Source: an uncultured Verrucomicrobiota bacterium (GTDB lineage: Bacteria; Verrucomicrobiota; Kiritimatiellia; CAIQIC01; Lenti-01). From it: DNA of 64,000 bases. Position numbers and translations under genes: made by a program. How positions within the stretch are numbered: position 1 is the stretch's first letter; every line of letters begins with the position of its first letter. The notes under the pieces were generated by a model, which saw nothing but the letters and a program-made list of their open reading frames with translations, was not told where the DNA came from and searched no databases. Positions 49,803 through 59,183 of the stretch are shown here, in pieces. Location of the stretch: assembly GCA_937860055.1 (NCBI GenBank), contig CALMBO010000027.1, positions 1 to 64,000 on the forward strand. Direction: 5' to 3'.

Positions 49803-51431
49803 TCAGCCCTTGCAGCCGGCCGGAATGCGGTACAACCCGCCCGATGCCTTCACCAGGTCGTCCAGCGAGTGCACCGGCAGGAGATCGGTCGTGGCGGCGG
49901 CGGGGTCCAGGCCGAGGTCGGCCACGGTCCGGACGATGCCGGCGGAACGCAGGGCCTCCTTCGCGGCGGCATCGACCGACAGGCCGACGGGGGTGTCGCC
50001 GGCGACGGCCGCGACGGCCTTCTGGCGGGTTTCGCTGTCGGGGCACTTATCGAGGTAGGCGATGCCGGCCTCCGTGACGATATGCGTGACCTGGTCGCCG
50101 GCGATCATGACCGGCGGCTCCGCGAAGACGCCGTCCTTGTGGAGCTGCTGGGCATCGAGCTCCTCGACGAAGACGGGGATGTTCTTCTTTTCGGAGCGGG
50201 TGGGCGTCAGCTGGACGACCAGTTTGCGGCCGCGGAACACCTGTTCGCGGGTGCATCCGGCGGCAGTGGTGGCCGGCGAGTTGTGGCGGCGGCCCGGGGG
50301 GGTTCCGCCAAGGTTGGGCGCGCCGCCGAAGCCGGCGATCATGCCCTTGATGGCGGTGGACGAGTTGCCGAAGCGGTCGATCTGCAGCGTCGCGCCGATG
50401 AACAGGTCGATGGCGTAGAGGCCGGCGATGTGGGCGCAACAGCGGTTGGAGCGCATGGAGCCGTCGGGGCCGATGGCGAAGATGTCCGGGCGCGCCTGCA
50501 CATAGTCATCCATGCCCGGCTCGCCGCCGAAGGCATAGACATGCTCCACGAATCCGGCCTCGATGGCGGGGATGAGGGTGGGATGCGGGTTGAGGACCCA
50601 CCGGGTGGCGACCTTGCCCTTGAGGCCGAGCTGCGCGCCGTAGGTGGGCAGGAGGAGCTCGATGGCGGCGGTGGCGTAGCCCAGGCCGTGGTTGAGCGCC
50701 TGCACTCCATAGGGCTGGTAGATGCCCTTCAGGGCCATCATCGCCATCAGGACCTGCTGGTTGGTGATCTTGCCTGGATCGCGCGTGAAAAGCGGCTGAA
50801 GGTGGTAGTCCTCGTCCGTGACAACGATGAAATCGACCCAGGAGGCGGGGATGTCCACGCGGGGAAGCTGCGCCAGCTTCTTCTTCACCTGCACGACCAC
50901 GATGCCCATCTTGAAGCGGGTGGCCTCGGCGATGAGGGGGGAATCCTCGGTGTTGTTGCCGGTGTAGATGTTGCCGGCTTCATCGCAGGCCTCGGCCACC
51001 AGGATGGCCACCTGCGGATAGAGATCGACGAAATACCGTCCGTAGAGCTCGAGGTAGGTGTGGATGGCGCCGATCTGGACCTTCTTTTCGGCGGCCAGCT
51101 GGTAGAGGGCCTTGGACTGGGGGCCGGAATAGGCGAAATCGAGGCGGTCGGCGATGCCGAGGCGGAACAGGTCGAGATGCTCGTTGAGCACGACGGTCGA
51201 CTGCGTCATGTGCAGATGGTTCACCTGCGCGGGATCCAGCTTGACCAGCTCGCGCGCGAAGAAGTCGGCCTGCTTCTGGTTGTCGCCCTCGATGCAGATG
51301 CGGTCGCCGCTGCGCACGATGGCGTTGAGCAGGGCCAGGGCGTCCCCCTTGGCGACGAATTTGCCCCGGGCGACGGGAGCGGCGGCGCGGATGCGGGAGA
51401 GGTAGCTGTCGCGGAGACGGTCGAATTTCAT
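49803..51431 (-). CDS. mdcA: Malonate decarboxylase alpha subunit (MdcA-like CoA/ACP transferase)
   Basis: 542-residue protein matching MdcA, the acetyl-ACP:malonate ACP-transferase subunit of malonate decarboxylase, along its whole length: RICIEGDNQKQADFFARELVKLDPAQVNHLHM, EIGAIHTYLEL-like QIGAIHTYLELYGRYFVDLYP, YTGNNTEDSPLIAEAT, LNPHPTLIPAIEAGFVEHV, IDRFGNSSTAIKGMIAGFGGAPN and the C-terminal DLLPVHSLDDLVKASGGLY. The other mdc genes (mdcB-H) are absent here. It starts 14 bases after aconitase, pointing to a link with citrate or acyl-CoA metabolism; a different CoA-transferase activity is possible. Confidence 0.8.
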   Translation of the reverse strand: MKFDRLRDSYLSRIRAAAPVARGKFVAKGDALALLNAIVRSGDRICIEGDNQKQADFFARELVKLDPAQVNHLHMTQSTVVLNEHLDLFRLGIADRLDFAYSGPQSKALYQLAAEKKVQIGAIHTYLELYGRYFVDLYPQVAILVAEACDEAGNIYTGNNTEDSPLIAEATRFKMGIVVVQVKKKLAQLPRVDIPASWVDFIVVTDEDYHLQPLFTRDPGKITNQQVLMAMMALKGIYQPYGVQALNHGLGYATAAIELLLPTYGAQLGLKGKVATRWVLNPHPTLIPAIEAGFVEHVYAFGGEPGMDDYVQARPDIFAIGPDGSMRSNRCCAHIAGLYAIDLFIGATLQIDRFGNSSTAIKGMIAGFGGAPNLGGTPPGRRHNSPATTAAGCTREQVFRGRKLVVQLTPTRSEKKNIPVFVEELDAQQLHKDGVFAEPPVMIAGDQVTHIVTEAGIAYLDKCPDSETRQKAVAAVAGDTPVGLSVDAAAKEALRSAGIVRTVADLGLDPAAATTDLLPVHSLDDLVKASGGLYRIPAGCKG

Positions 51432-51445
51432 GGGGGACCTCGGGG

Positions 51446-54124
51446 TTATTTCTTCAAGAGGTTGTGGAGAACATAGGGCAGGATGCCGCCGGCCTCGTAG
51501 TAGGAGATTTCCACCGGGGTATCGATGCGGTTGCGGAGGCGGAAGCGGATTTCGCGGCCGCCCGCGAAGGTGGCCACGGCCTCGTGGACGCCGCGGGGGG
51601 CGAGGGGGCCGGTGCCGTGGATGGAGAGGACTTCGGTTCCATCGAGGCCCAGCGATTCGGCGGTATGACCGTCGAGGAACTCAAAAGGCATGACGCCCAT
51701 TTCGACGAGGTTGGAGCGGTGGATGCGCTCGAAGCTTTCGGCGATGACGCCGCGCACGCCGAGGAGCATCGGTCCCTTGGCGGCCCAGTCGCGCGAGCTG
51801 CCGGCGCCATAGAGCTTGCCGGCGACCACGATCACGGGCGTGCCGGCCTTCTGGTAGGCCATGGCGGCATCGTAGATGCTCATCTCCCCGCCGCCGGGCT
51901 GCAACGTCGTCCAGCCGCCTTCGCGGGAGGCCATGCGGTTGCGCAGGCGCACATTGGCAAAGGTGCCGCGCATCATGACCTCGTGGTTGCCCCGCCGCGA
52001 GCCGTAGGAATTGAAGTTTTTCGGTTCGATGCCGTGTTCGGCCAGGTAGCGAGCGGCGGGGGAATCCTTGGCAATGCTGCCGGCGGGCGAAATATGGTCG
52101 GTGGTGATGAAGTCGCCGAACAGGCCGAGGATGCGGGCGCCGGAGATCTCGGGCGACGGTTTCGCGGCGGCCAGGAATGGCGGCTCACGGATGTAGGTCG
52201 ACTCGGGGCGCCAGTCGAAGACCGGCTTGTCCGCCACCTCGATCCGGCTCCATTCGGGGGTGTACTGGTTGACGTCGCGGTAGGCGGCGGCATAGAGGGC
52301 CGGGTCGTTCGCCTGGGCGAGGAGTGCGTTGATCTCCGCGGGGGCCGGCCACAGGTCGCGCAGGAAAACGGGCTGTCCGTCGCGGCCAGTCCCCACGGGG
52401 TCGGTATCGAGGTTGACATCCACGCGGCCGGCGAGGGCGAAGGCCACCACGAGCGGAGGGGAGCAGAGGTAGTTGGCCTTGCACTGGGGATGGACTCGAC
52501 CCTCGAAGTTGCGGTTGCCGGAGAGCACGGCGGCGGCGACAAGGTCCTTTTCGCGGATGGCCTGGGTGATGTCGTCGCGCAAGGGGCCGCTGTTGCCGAT
52601 GCAGGTGCCGCAGCCGTAGGCGGCGACGCCGAAGCCGATCTTCTCCAGTTCGGCCAGCAGGCCGCTGTTTGCCAGATAGGCCGTCACAACGCGAGAGCCG
52701 GGGATCAGCGAAGTCTTCACATACGGTGGCACGTGCAGGCCGCGCGAGACCGCCTTCTTGGCAATCAGGCCTGCCGCCAGCAGGAGGACGGGGTTCGAGG
52801 TGTTGGTACAGGACGTGATCGAAGCGATGGCAATGGAGCCATGACGCATTTCGGAACCATCGGGCAGCCTCGCCGCGGTTGCGAGCCGGTCGGGGGCGGC
52901 GCCGAATCCGCCCTTGTCCGGCGAGGCCGGAAGGGCGTCGAGGAAGCGTTTCTTGATGTCGCCGACAGCCTGGTGGTCGTGGGGCTTCTTGGGGCCGGCG
53001 ATGGAGGAGACAACGGTGGAGAGGTCCAGTTCGATGACGCGCGAATAAACCGGCTCCGGCGAGCCGGCTTCCAGGAAGAGCCCCTGCCGGCGGGCGTACT
53101 CCTCGACCAGGTCGCAATGTCCGGCCGGGCGGCCGGTCATGCGCAGGTAGGCGATGGTTTCCGCGTCGATGGGGAAGAAGCCGGTGGTGGCGCCGTATTC
53201 GGGGGCCATGTTGGACAGCACCGACCGGTCGGCCAGCGAGAGACTGGCGACGCCGGGGCCGAAATACTCGACGAACTGGCCCACGACGTTCTGCTTGCGC
53301 AGGAGCTGGGTGACAACAAGGGCGAGGTCCGTGGCCGTCACCCCGGGGCGGAGGGCGCCGGAGAGGCGCACACCGGTGACGACCGGGGTCAGGAGGGCGA
53401 TGGGCTGGCCGAGCATGGCGGCTTCGGCCTCGATGCCGCCGACGCCCCAGCCAAGCACCCCGAGGCCGTTGATCATCGTCGTGTGCGAATCGGTGCCGAC
53501 AAGCGTGTCGGGATAGGCCAGGAGGGAACCGTCGGCCTGCGGCTCGGCACGGATGCCGTCGGCGAGGAACTCGAGGTTGACCTGGTGGCAGATGCCGACG
53601 CCGGGGGGGACGATGCGGAGTTTCTGGAACGTCTGCTGGCCCCAGCGGAGGAATTCATAACGTTCCCGGTTGCGGCCGAACTCGATCTCCATGTTCTTCC
53701 CGAGGGCGTCCGGCGAGGCGGAGCAATCGATCTGCACGGAATGGTCCACGACGAGATCCACGGGCACAAGCGGCTCGATGAGGCCGGGGTTGCCTCCGCG
53801 GCGGACGACTTCCGAGCGCAGGCTGGCGAGATCCACGACGCAGGGCACGCCGGTGAGATCCTGGAGCAGGACGCGCGCGGGCAGGTAGGGGATTTCATCG
53901 GCGGCCGCGGCGCCGGGCTTCCAGCGGGCAAGGGCTTCGACATGGCTCCACTGGTAGGCAGGATGGGCCTGATTGCGCATCGCGGATTCCAGCAGGATGC
54001 GGATGACATAGGGAAGTTCGGCCAGCGGCGCGCCGCGCAGGGGTTCCGCCGCCGCAAGACTGTGGTAGGCCACGGTCTTGCCATGGTGCAGGAACGTTTT
54101 CAGAGTCGAAACGGGCTTGGACAT
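51446..54124 (-). CDS. acnA: Aconitate hydratase A
   Basis: 892-residue AcnA/IRP-type aconitase interconverting citrate and isocitrate with a [4Fe-4S] cluster. Cluster ligands are the cysteine in SITSCTNTSNP and the two in YGCGTCIGNSGPL; further family marks are LVGTDSHTTMINGLGVLGWGVGG, ENYKSR replaced here by GSRRGNHEVMMRGTFANVRLRNR, and AGKLYGAGSSRDWAAKG in the swivelling domain 4. Length and order match AcnA, not AcnB. ATG 54124 is preceded by GAGGAG, removing 21 residues from the track start. First gene of acnA-mdcA-algI-algJ. Confidence 0.97.
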   Translation of the reverse strand: MSKPVSTLKTFLHHGKTVAYHSLAAAEPLRGAPLAELPYVIRILLESAMRNQAHPAYQWSHVEALARWKPGAAAADEIPYLPARVLLQDLTGVPCVVDLASLRSEVVRRGGNPGLIEPLVPVDLVVDHSVQIDCSASPDALGKNMEIEFGRNRERYEFLRWGQQTFQKLRIVPPGVGICHQVNLEFLADGIRAEPQADGSLLAYPDTLVGTDSHTTMINGLGVLGWGVGGIEAEAAMLGQPIALLTPVVTGVRLSGALRPGVTATDLALVVTQLLRKQNVVGQFVEYFGPGVASLSLADRSVLSNMAPEYGATTGFFPIDAETIAYLRMTGRPAGHCDLVEEYARRQGLFLEAGSPEPVYSRVIELDLSTVVSSIAGPKKPHDHQAVGDIKKRFLDALPASPDKGGFGAAPDRLATAARLPDGSEMRHGSIAIASITSCTNTSNPVLLLAAGLIAKKAVSRGLHVPPYVKTSLIPGSRVVTAYLANSGLLAELEKIGFGVAAYGCGTCIGNSGPLRDDITQAIREKDLVAAAVLSGNRNFEGRVHPQCKANYLCSPPLVVAFALAGRVDVNLDTDPVGTGRDGQPVFLRDLWPAPAEINALLAQANDPALYAAAYRDVNQYTPEWSRIEVADKPVFDWRPESTYIREPPFLAAAKPSPEISGARILGLFGDFITTDHISPAGSIAKDSPAARYLAEHGIEPKNFNSYGSRRGNHEVMMRGTFANVRLRNRMASREGGWTTLQPGGGEMSIYDAAMAYQKAGTPVIVVAGKLYGAGSSRDWAAKGPMLLGVRGVIAESFERIHRSNLVEMGVMPFEFLDGHTAESLGLDGTEVLSIHGTGPLAPRGVHEAVATFAGGREIRFRLRNRIDTPVEISYYEAGGILPYVLHNLLKK

Positions 54125-54295
54125 GGTCACTCCTCTATGCAGACGAAAATGTCCGGAGAAAATAGCGCGTGGACCGGCCGGGGGCAATCAAAGAAAACAA
54201 CCCGCCGGGGGAGCGGACGGCGCACGGAGGGCTTGAACAGGAGGGGAGACCGGGCGTAGGATTTCCCCGTTATAAATTCTAGGAAGGGGCTTGCC

Positions 54296-57200
54296 ATGAA
54301 TAGGGTTCCGGAATTTCGCCTGTCTCGCGCCTGGATGGTCTTCGTTTTGGCATGGATCGGCCTGCTTCCGCGGCCGGCGCAGGCCTGGTCCTGGGGCGTT
54401 ACGAGCCAGGTCTGGGAAACGCAAGGGACGATGTTCTCCTCCCCGGCCATCGGAACCAACGGCATCATCTATGTGGCGAGCAAAAGCACCAACGCACCTT
54501 GCTTGTGGGCGCTGAATCCCAACGGAACGACGCAGCAGGTCTGGACGATGGAGGACAGAAGCTTCGCCTCGCCGACCATCGGGCCGGACGGGACAATCTA
54601 CATCGGCGGCGAATCCGACAAGTTCTACGGATTCAATCCGGACGGCACCACCCAGCACGTCTGGAACACGGCAGGCCGGGTCATCAGCCACGCGGCCATC
54701 GCGCGCGACCGCACGATCTACGTGGTCTGCGGAGAGACCTCCGACCACACGCTGTATGCCTTCCATCCGGACGGCACCACGAACCGGACTTGGCAGGTCT
54801 GCGCCGATTCCGGGAGCATCACCGCCCCCCCCGTGCTGACGACGAACGACGACATCGTGATCATGGGGTCGGACCAAACGCTTTTCCTGTTTGATGCGGA
54901 TGGGACGACGCAGCGCACCTGGACGGTGTCGGGAGGGTCGCATTCGCCGGCGGCGATCGGGCCGGACGGGACCATCTACATCGGATCCGTCTACAGCAAC
55001 GTGTTCTATGCCTTCCATCCGGACGGCTCCACCCAGCAGGTCTGGAAGACCATCGGCGACGTGGATTATTGTTCGGCAGCGGTCGGCACCAACGGCATCG
55101 TCTACGTGGGAGACATGTCGGGATACGTGTACGGATTCGCGCCGGACGGGACGACGCAGCACGTGTGGGTGGCCGGCAGCGCCATTTATTCCTCTCTGGC
55201 ATTGGGCGCGGACGGGACGATCTATGTCGGGTGCAACGACCGCACCAATTTCTATGCCTTCCACGCGGACGGAACGACCAATCTGGCGTGGGTGCTGGGC
55301 GAGGGCCGCATCCAGGCCTCGCCTGCGGTCGCGCCGGACGGGACGGTCTACATCGGCTCGTATGATTACAATGAATTCTACGGTTTGGAAGGGACGGGAG
55401 GCGCGCTGATGGCGTCTGCGTGGCCGGAGTTCGGCCAGAACCAGTTCAATACGGGCCGGCCGCTGTGGTCGCCGACCAATATCGCCGCCTCGCAGATGGA
55501 ATACGACGACCGGATCGTCGTGTCCTGGACGGCCGGCGACTATGCGCTGGGTTACGAGGTCTGGCGCAGCACGAATGCCTCCGCCGACAACGCCATCTGG
55601 GTGGGCGCGACTCAGGAACTGACCTTCAGCGACACAGGAGCGCAGGCGCTGCGTTCCTACTATTATTGGATCCGTTCCACCAACGCGATGGCCCGGGGAC
55701 CCTTGGAGGGGGAGGGGGCCCTGGGCGAACGGGCCTGCACCGTGACTCCCGACAATGGCCCGTGGAACGGCGGCAATTCCGTGGTTTTCACCAACGGACT
55801 CATGGGGACTGGCGGCTCGGACATCACCAATGTGACCTTCGACGGCGTGTCTGCGACTGCCATCACAGGGCAGGGCGTCAATTGGGTGAGGGTGCAGGCG
55901 CCTCCGGGGCCAAGCGGCTCGGTGACAGTGGTGATCTATTCGACGGTGTTGGGCGCCACGACGGTGCCAAACGCCTATCTCTACAATCCGCCCGGCCAGA
56001 TCGGCATGGACGTTTGGGACGCGTGGACCGAGGTGGCGAGCATGCCGACCATGCTCAAATTCATGGGCGGGGCAGTGCTGGACGACGCCCTGTTCACCAT
56101 CGGGGGCGCGGATGCGAGCGTCAACAAGACCAACGTCTACCGTTTCGACGGCGACAGCTGGAGGCAGGTGCGGGGCCTGCCGGACATCCGCAGCCGGGTC
56201 GGCGCGGCCGCCTACAACGGACAGATATATGCGGTTGCGGGCTACCGCACCTCCGTATCGGTGACCAATGTGTTCGTCAACGACGGTATCAACTGGACGC
56301 AGGTGGCCGGCCTGCCGGCGGCGCGGCATTCGCCGGCGGTGGAAGTGATGGGAGATCATCTCTATGCCATCGGCGGGCAGAATGCCGCGGGGGCGGAAAC
56401 CAACGTCTATCGGTTCGACGGCACGAACTGGACGCAGGTGGCCGGCCTGCCGGCCGGACGCTACGGGGCGGCGGCGTCGGTATGGAACGACGCACTGTAC
56501 GTGTTGGGCGGCTACAACGCGAGCGACGTGGCCCAGACCAACGTTTATCGGTTCGACGGCACGAACTGGACGGAGATCGCCGGCCTGCCGGAGGCGCAGG
56601 CCTACCTGGGGGCGGCGTCGAGCGAGGGTTTGCTCTACGCGATGGGAGGCGCCTCCTCCTCCAACACCTACCGCTACGACGGGACGAACTGGACCCCCGG
56701 CGCCGGCATGCCGGCGCAGCGCTATGGCTATGCGGGCGGCGTGATCGGCGGCCACTACCACGCGGCGGGTGGTTCCGGCCCCGCCGGAACCCCGCGCGCC
56801 AACACCTACCGCCACCAGGCGCGCATCTACCAAAGCGGCGTGGATCCCGAGAGCGGGTCCATTGCCGGAGGATTCGCCGTGATCATCACGGGCTCCAACC
56901 TGTGCAGCGGCGTTCTCTCCGACGTGCTCGAAGTCACGCTGTGCGGCATCTCCGCCGTCATCGATTCCGTCAGTCCCACGCAGATCGTCGTCACGGCCAG
57001 CGCCGCGCCGGGAGCGCTGTCCGGCGATGTCGTCGTCTCCTCCACCGCCTTCGGGACGACGACCGGCAGCAACCGGTTTGCCTATGTCGACAGCGACATC
57101 CTGGTGCTGGGCACCAACGGGATGTCGATCGCAAACGGGGCGGCGCCCAACTTCGCGCGCGGGACGGAATTCGGGATGTGGCGGGTCGGCGCCGGCGGGA

Positions 57201-58291
57201 CCAACGCCTTTGCCATCGTCAACAGCGGGACCAGCGATCTGCTGATCGACGGATGGACCACAAACGGGGCGACGGCGGACGTCTTTTCCGTCGCGGGCAT
57301 TCCCGCGTCGGTGGCTCCGGGCGCCACATCGGAATTCACCGTGGCCTACGCACCCTTCGTGCCGGCCACCTATACCGCCTCGCTCGTCATCGCCAATAAC
57401 TCGTCGGGAACCGATTCGAACTTCGTCGTCCGCCTGCGCGGCAGCGCCTATTCGCTGACGGCCTACCGGGGGCCGGCCTTCGGAGGGAATCTGGTGACCG
57501 TTTCGAACGGGCTGCTCGGCAGCGGGGCTGATATTACCAACGTAACCGTGGGCGGCGCGTCGGCGGGGATTGTGACGCAGGGCTTGAACTGGGTGCGCAT
57601 CGTGATGCCGGCGCATCAGGCCGGAACCGCGACGGTTGCGGTCGCCTCGGCTTCCCGGGGTGTCACGCCGCTGATCGATGCCTATCTGTACGACCCCTAC
57701 GTCCGGGCCGTTGCCTCGCCGTACGGTTCGCTCGCGCCCTCCGGCCTGGTTCTTCTGCCCTACGGCGGAAGCACCAGCTTCGTGGCGGCTGCCCACGCGT
57801 ACTATCACATTGGGGAAGTTCTGACCAACGGCGTGTCCGTTCCGGAGGCCGCCGGTCTCTCGGTCTTCACATCGACCTGGAACAACGTGATGGCCACAGG
57901 CGGCATCGTGGCTGTGTTCGCCGAAAATACCACCATCGATACCGGCACGCCGGAATGGTGGCTGGCGCAGCATGGATGGACCAACGACTTCGAAGCCGCC
58001 GCGACGAACGATACGGACCTCGACGGAGTTTTGGCATGGCAGGAGTATCTCGGCGATACCATTCCGACCAACGGGGAATCCTATCTGCACCTGACGGGCG
58101 TTTCCACGGCCGGCGTGGAGTGGGTTGGAGGCACTGGCGTTGTCCAGTACTTGGAATGGAGCCGGCAGGTCGACACGAACGAGTGGGTCATGCTGGCCAC
58201 GAACCTGCCGCCGACTCCCGTCACCAACACGGCCTCCATCCCGGACATGGGCACATCCAACGGTTTTCTTCGCGTTCGCGCTGAACGCTGA
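54296..58291 (+). CDS. Giant mosaic secreted protein (beta-propeller, IPT, kelch)
   Basis: 1331 residues. Signal peptide ends RPAQA. Residues about 35-365 contain roughly nine beta-propeller blades with the repeated (H/N)PDGTTQxxW and GPDGTIYIG patterns (PQQ/quinoprotein-like). An FnIII-like segment follows, then an IPT/TIG domain (about 480-570), five kelch-like repeats WTQVAGLPAARH..LYAIGG (about 580-840), a second IPT, an ASH/HYDIN-like domain (about 935-1050), a third IPT, and a C-terminal WWLAQHGWTND plus DTDLDGVLAWQEYL calcium-loop-like tail. Probably cell-surface adhesion or polymer binding; no enzyme motif seen. The start has AAGGGG and TATAAA upstream. It is convergent with lgt. Confidence 0.85.
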   Translation: MNRVPEFRLSRAWMVFVLAWIGLLPRPAQAWSWGVTSQVWETQGTMFSSPAIGTNGIIYVASKSTNAPCLWALNPNGTTQQVWTMEDRSFASPTIGPDGTIYIGGESDKFYGFNPDGTTQHVWNTAGRVISHAAIARDRTIYVVCGETSDHTLYAFHPDGTTNRTWQVCADSGSITAPPVLTTNDDIVIMGSDQTLFLFDADGTTQRTWTVSGGSHSPAAIGPDGTIYIGSVYSNVFYAFHPDGSTQQVWKTIGDVDYCSAAVGTNGIVYVGDMSGYVYGFAPDGTTQHVWVAGSAIYSSLALGADGTIYVGCNDRTNFYAFHADGTTNLAWVLGEGRIQASPAVAPDGTVYIGSYDYNEFYGLEGTGGALMASAWPEFGQNQFNTGRPLWSPTNIAASQMEYDDRIVVSWTAGDYALGYEVWRSTNASADNAIWVGATQELTFSDTGAQALRSYYYWIRSTNAMARGPLEGEGALGERACTVTPDNGPWNGGNSVVFTNGLMGTGGSDITNVTFDGVSATAITGQGVNWVRVQAPPGPSGSVTVVIYSTVLGATTVPNAYLYNPPGQIGMDVWDAWTEVASMPTMLKFMGGAVLDDALFTIGGADASVNKTNVYRFDGDSWRQVRGLPDIRSRVGAAAYNGQIYAVAGYRTSVSVTNVFVNDGINWTQVAGLPAARHSPAVEVMGDHLYAIGGQNAAGAETNVYRFDGTNWTQVAGLPAGRYGAAASVWNDALYVLGGYNASDVAQTNVYRFDGTNWTEIAGLPEAQAYLGAASSEGLLYAMGGASSSNTYRYDGTNWTPGAGMPAQRYGYAGGVIGGHYHAAGGSGPAGTPRANTYRHQARIYQSGVDPESGSIAGGFAVIITGSNLCSGVLSDVLEVTLCGISAVIDSVSPTQIVVTASAAPGALSGDVVVSSTAFGTTTGSNRFAYVDSDILVLGTNGMSIANGAAPNFARGTEFGMWRVGAGGTNAFAIVNSGTSDLLIDGWTTNGATADVFSVAGIPASVAPGATSEFTVAYAPFVPATYTASLVIANNSSGTDSNFVVRLRGSAYSLTAYRGPAFGGNLVTVSNGLLGSGADITNVTVGGASAGIVTQGLNWVRIVMPAHQAGTATVAVASASRGVTPLIDAYLYDPYVRAVASPYGSLAPSGLVLLPYGGSTSFVAAAHAYYHIGEVLTNGVSVPEAAGLSVFTSTWNNVMATGGIVAVFAENTTIDTGTPEWWLAQHGWTNDFEAAATNDTDLDGVLAWQEYLGDTIPTNGESYLHLTGVSTAGVEWVGGTGVVQYLEWSRQVDTNEWVMLATNLPPTPVTNTASIPDMGTSNGFLRVRAER

Positions 58292-58309
58292 ACCGCCGGC
58301 AGGGTGCGG

Positions 58310-59092
58310 CTAGGCCTTGGCCGGCGGAGTGTGCAATTTCCGCGGCAGGAACGCGAAAAGCAGGATGCCCGCAAGGAACAGGCCGATGGAGGTGGCTTGC
58401 GCGACATCGAGGGCAAACCACGATTGGCGTTCATCGCCCCGCAGATATTCGAGCAGGAAGCGGATGGGGGGATAGAGAACGAGGTAGAGCGCAAACACGG
58501 CGCCGTTCTTCTTCCGCCGGGGATAGGCGAAGAGCAGAACGAACCAGAGGATCAGCAGGGCGGCGGATTCGATGAGTTGCACGGGATAGAGAGGGATGCC
58601 GGGGAACAATTTGCCGGGCTCGCAAAGGGGGGGGTAGGCGATGCCGCAGAAGGCATCTCCAGCCGGCCTCCCGTAGCAACAGCCGTTCAGGAAGCATCCA
58701 ATGCGCCCAAGGGCATGGCCGATGGCGAGACCGGGAATGGCGAAGTCGGCGAGGTGCCACAAGGGCAGGCGATGGTGGCGCGCGAAAAGGACCAGCGCCA
58801 AACAGGCCAGCAGAAATCCGCCGTAGAAAATAAGGCCTCCCTGGTCGATGCGCATGATCTCGAGGAGGTGTGTGCGGTAGTACGACGCATTGGCGACGAC
58901 ATAGGCAAGGCGCGAACCGACGATGCCGCTGGTCATCAGCCAGAAACCGAGGTCGGCGGCGAACCCGGAAGGCCGTGTTTCGCGCCGCCCGAGCCAGAGC
59001 CATGTCAGGATGGAACAGAGGAATCCCAGCGCGGCCATGATGCCGTAGCTGTAGATCTCCTTGCCGAAGACGCTGAACAGGATGGGGTGCAT
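58310..59092 (-). CDS. lgt: Prolipoprotein diacylglyceryl transferase
   Basis: 260-residue inner-membrane enzyme that attaches diacylglycerol to the lipobox cysteine, the first step in maturing every lipoprotein annotated here. Seven helices; signature GLAIGHALGRIGCFLNGCCYGRP with the essential arginine and asparagine, GGLIFYGGFLL with the HG-like motif, and YPVQLIESAALL. ATG 59092; the ORF track runs 136 codons too far upstream over the divergent permease gene. An inverted repeat CCGCCGGC...GCCGGCGG spans its stop and the convergent gene's end. Confidence 0.95.
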   Translation of the reverse strand: MHPILFSVFGKEIYSYGIMAALGFLCSILTWLWLGRRETRPSGFAADLGFWLMTSGIVGSRLAYVVANASYYRTHLLEIMRIDQGGLIFYGGFLLACLALVLFARHHRLPLWHLADFAIPGLAIGHALGRIGCFLNGCCYGRPAGDAFCGIAYPPLCEPGKLFPGIPLYPVQLIESAALLILWFVLLFAYPRRKKNGAVFALYLVLYPPIRFLLEYLRGDERQSWFALDVAQATSIGLFLAGILLFAFLPRKLHTPPAKA

Positions 59093-59183
59093 GGATGGGT
59101 ACGATAGCAGGGGCGCACGGGCAAATCCAGTGCGGAACCGGGCGGCTGGCGTTTTGCCTCCCGATGTGATAAACTTTAATCCT

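Noticed and set aside
54430-55420. Tandem DNA repeat or CRISPR-like array
   Set aside because: The regular GGACGGGACGA-type spacing is the coding of beta-propeller blades (PDGTTQ), in frame throughout and imperfect.
54188-58090. 1300-residue minus-strand ORF over the mosaic protein gene
   Set aside because: The plus frame has a signal peptide, domain repeats and ribosome-binding site; the minus frame is low-complexity Arg/His/Gly without domains.
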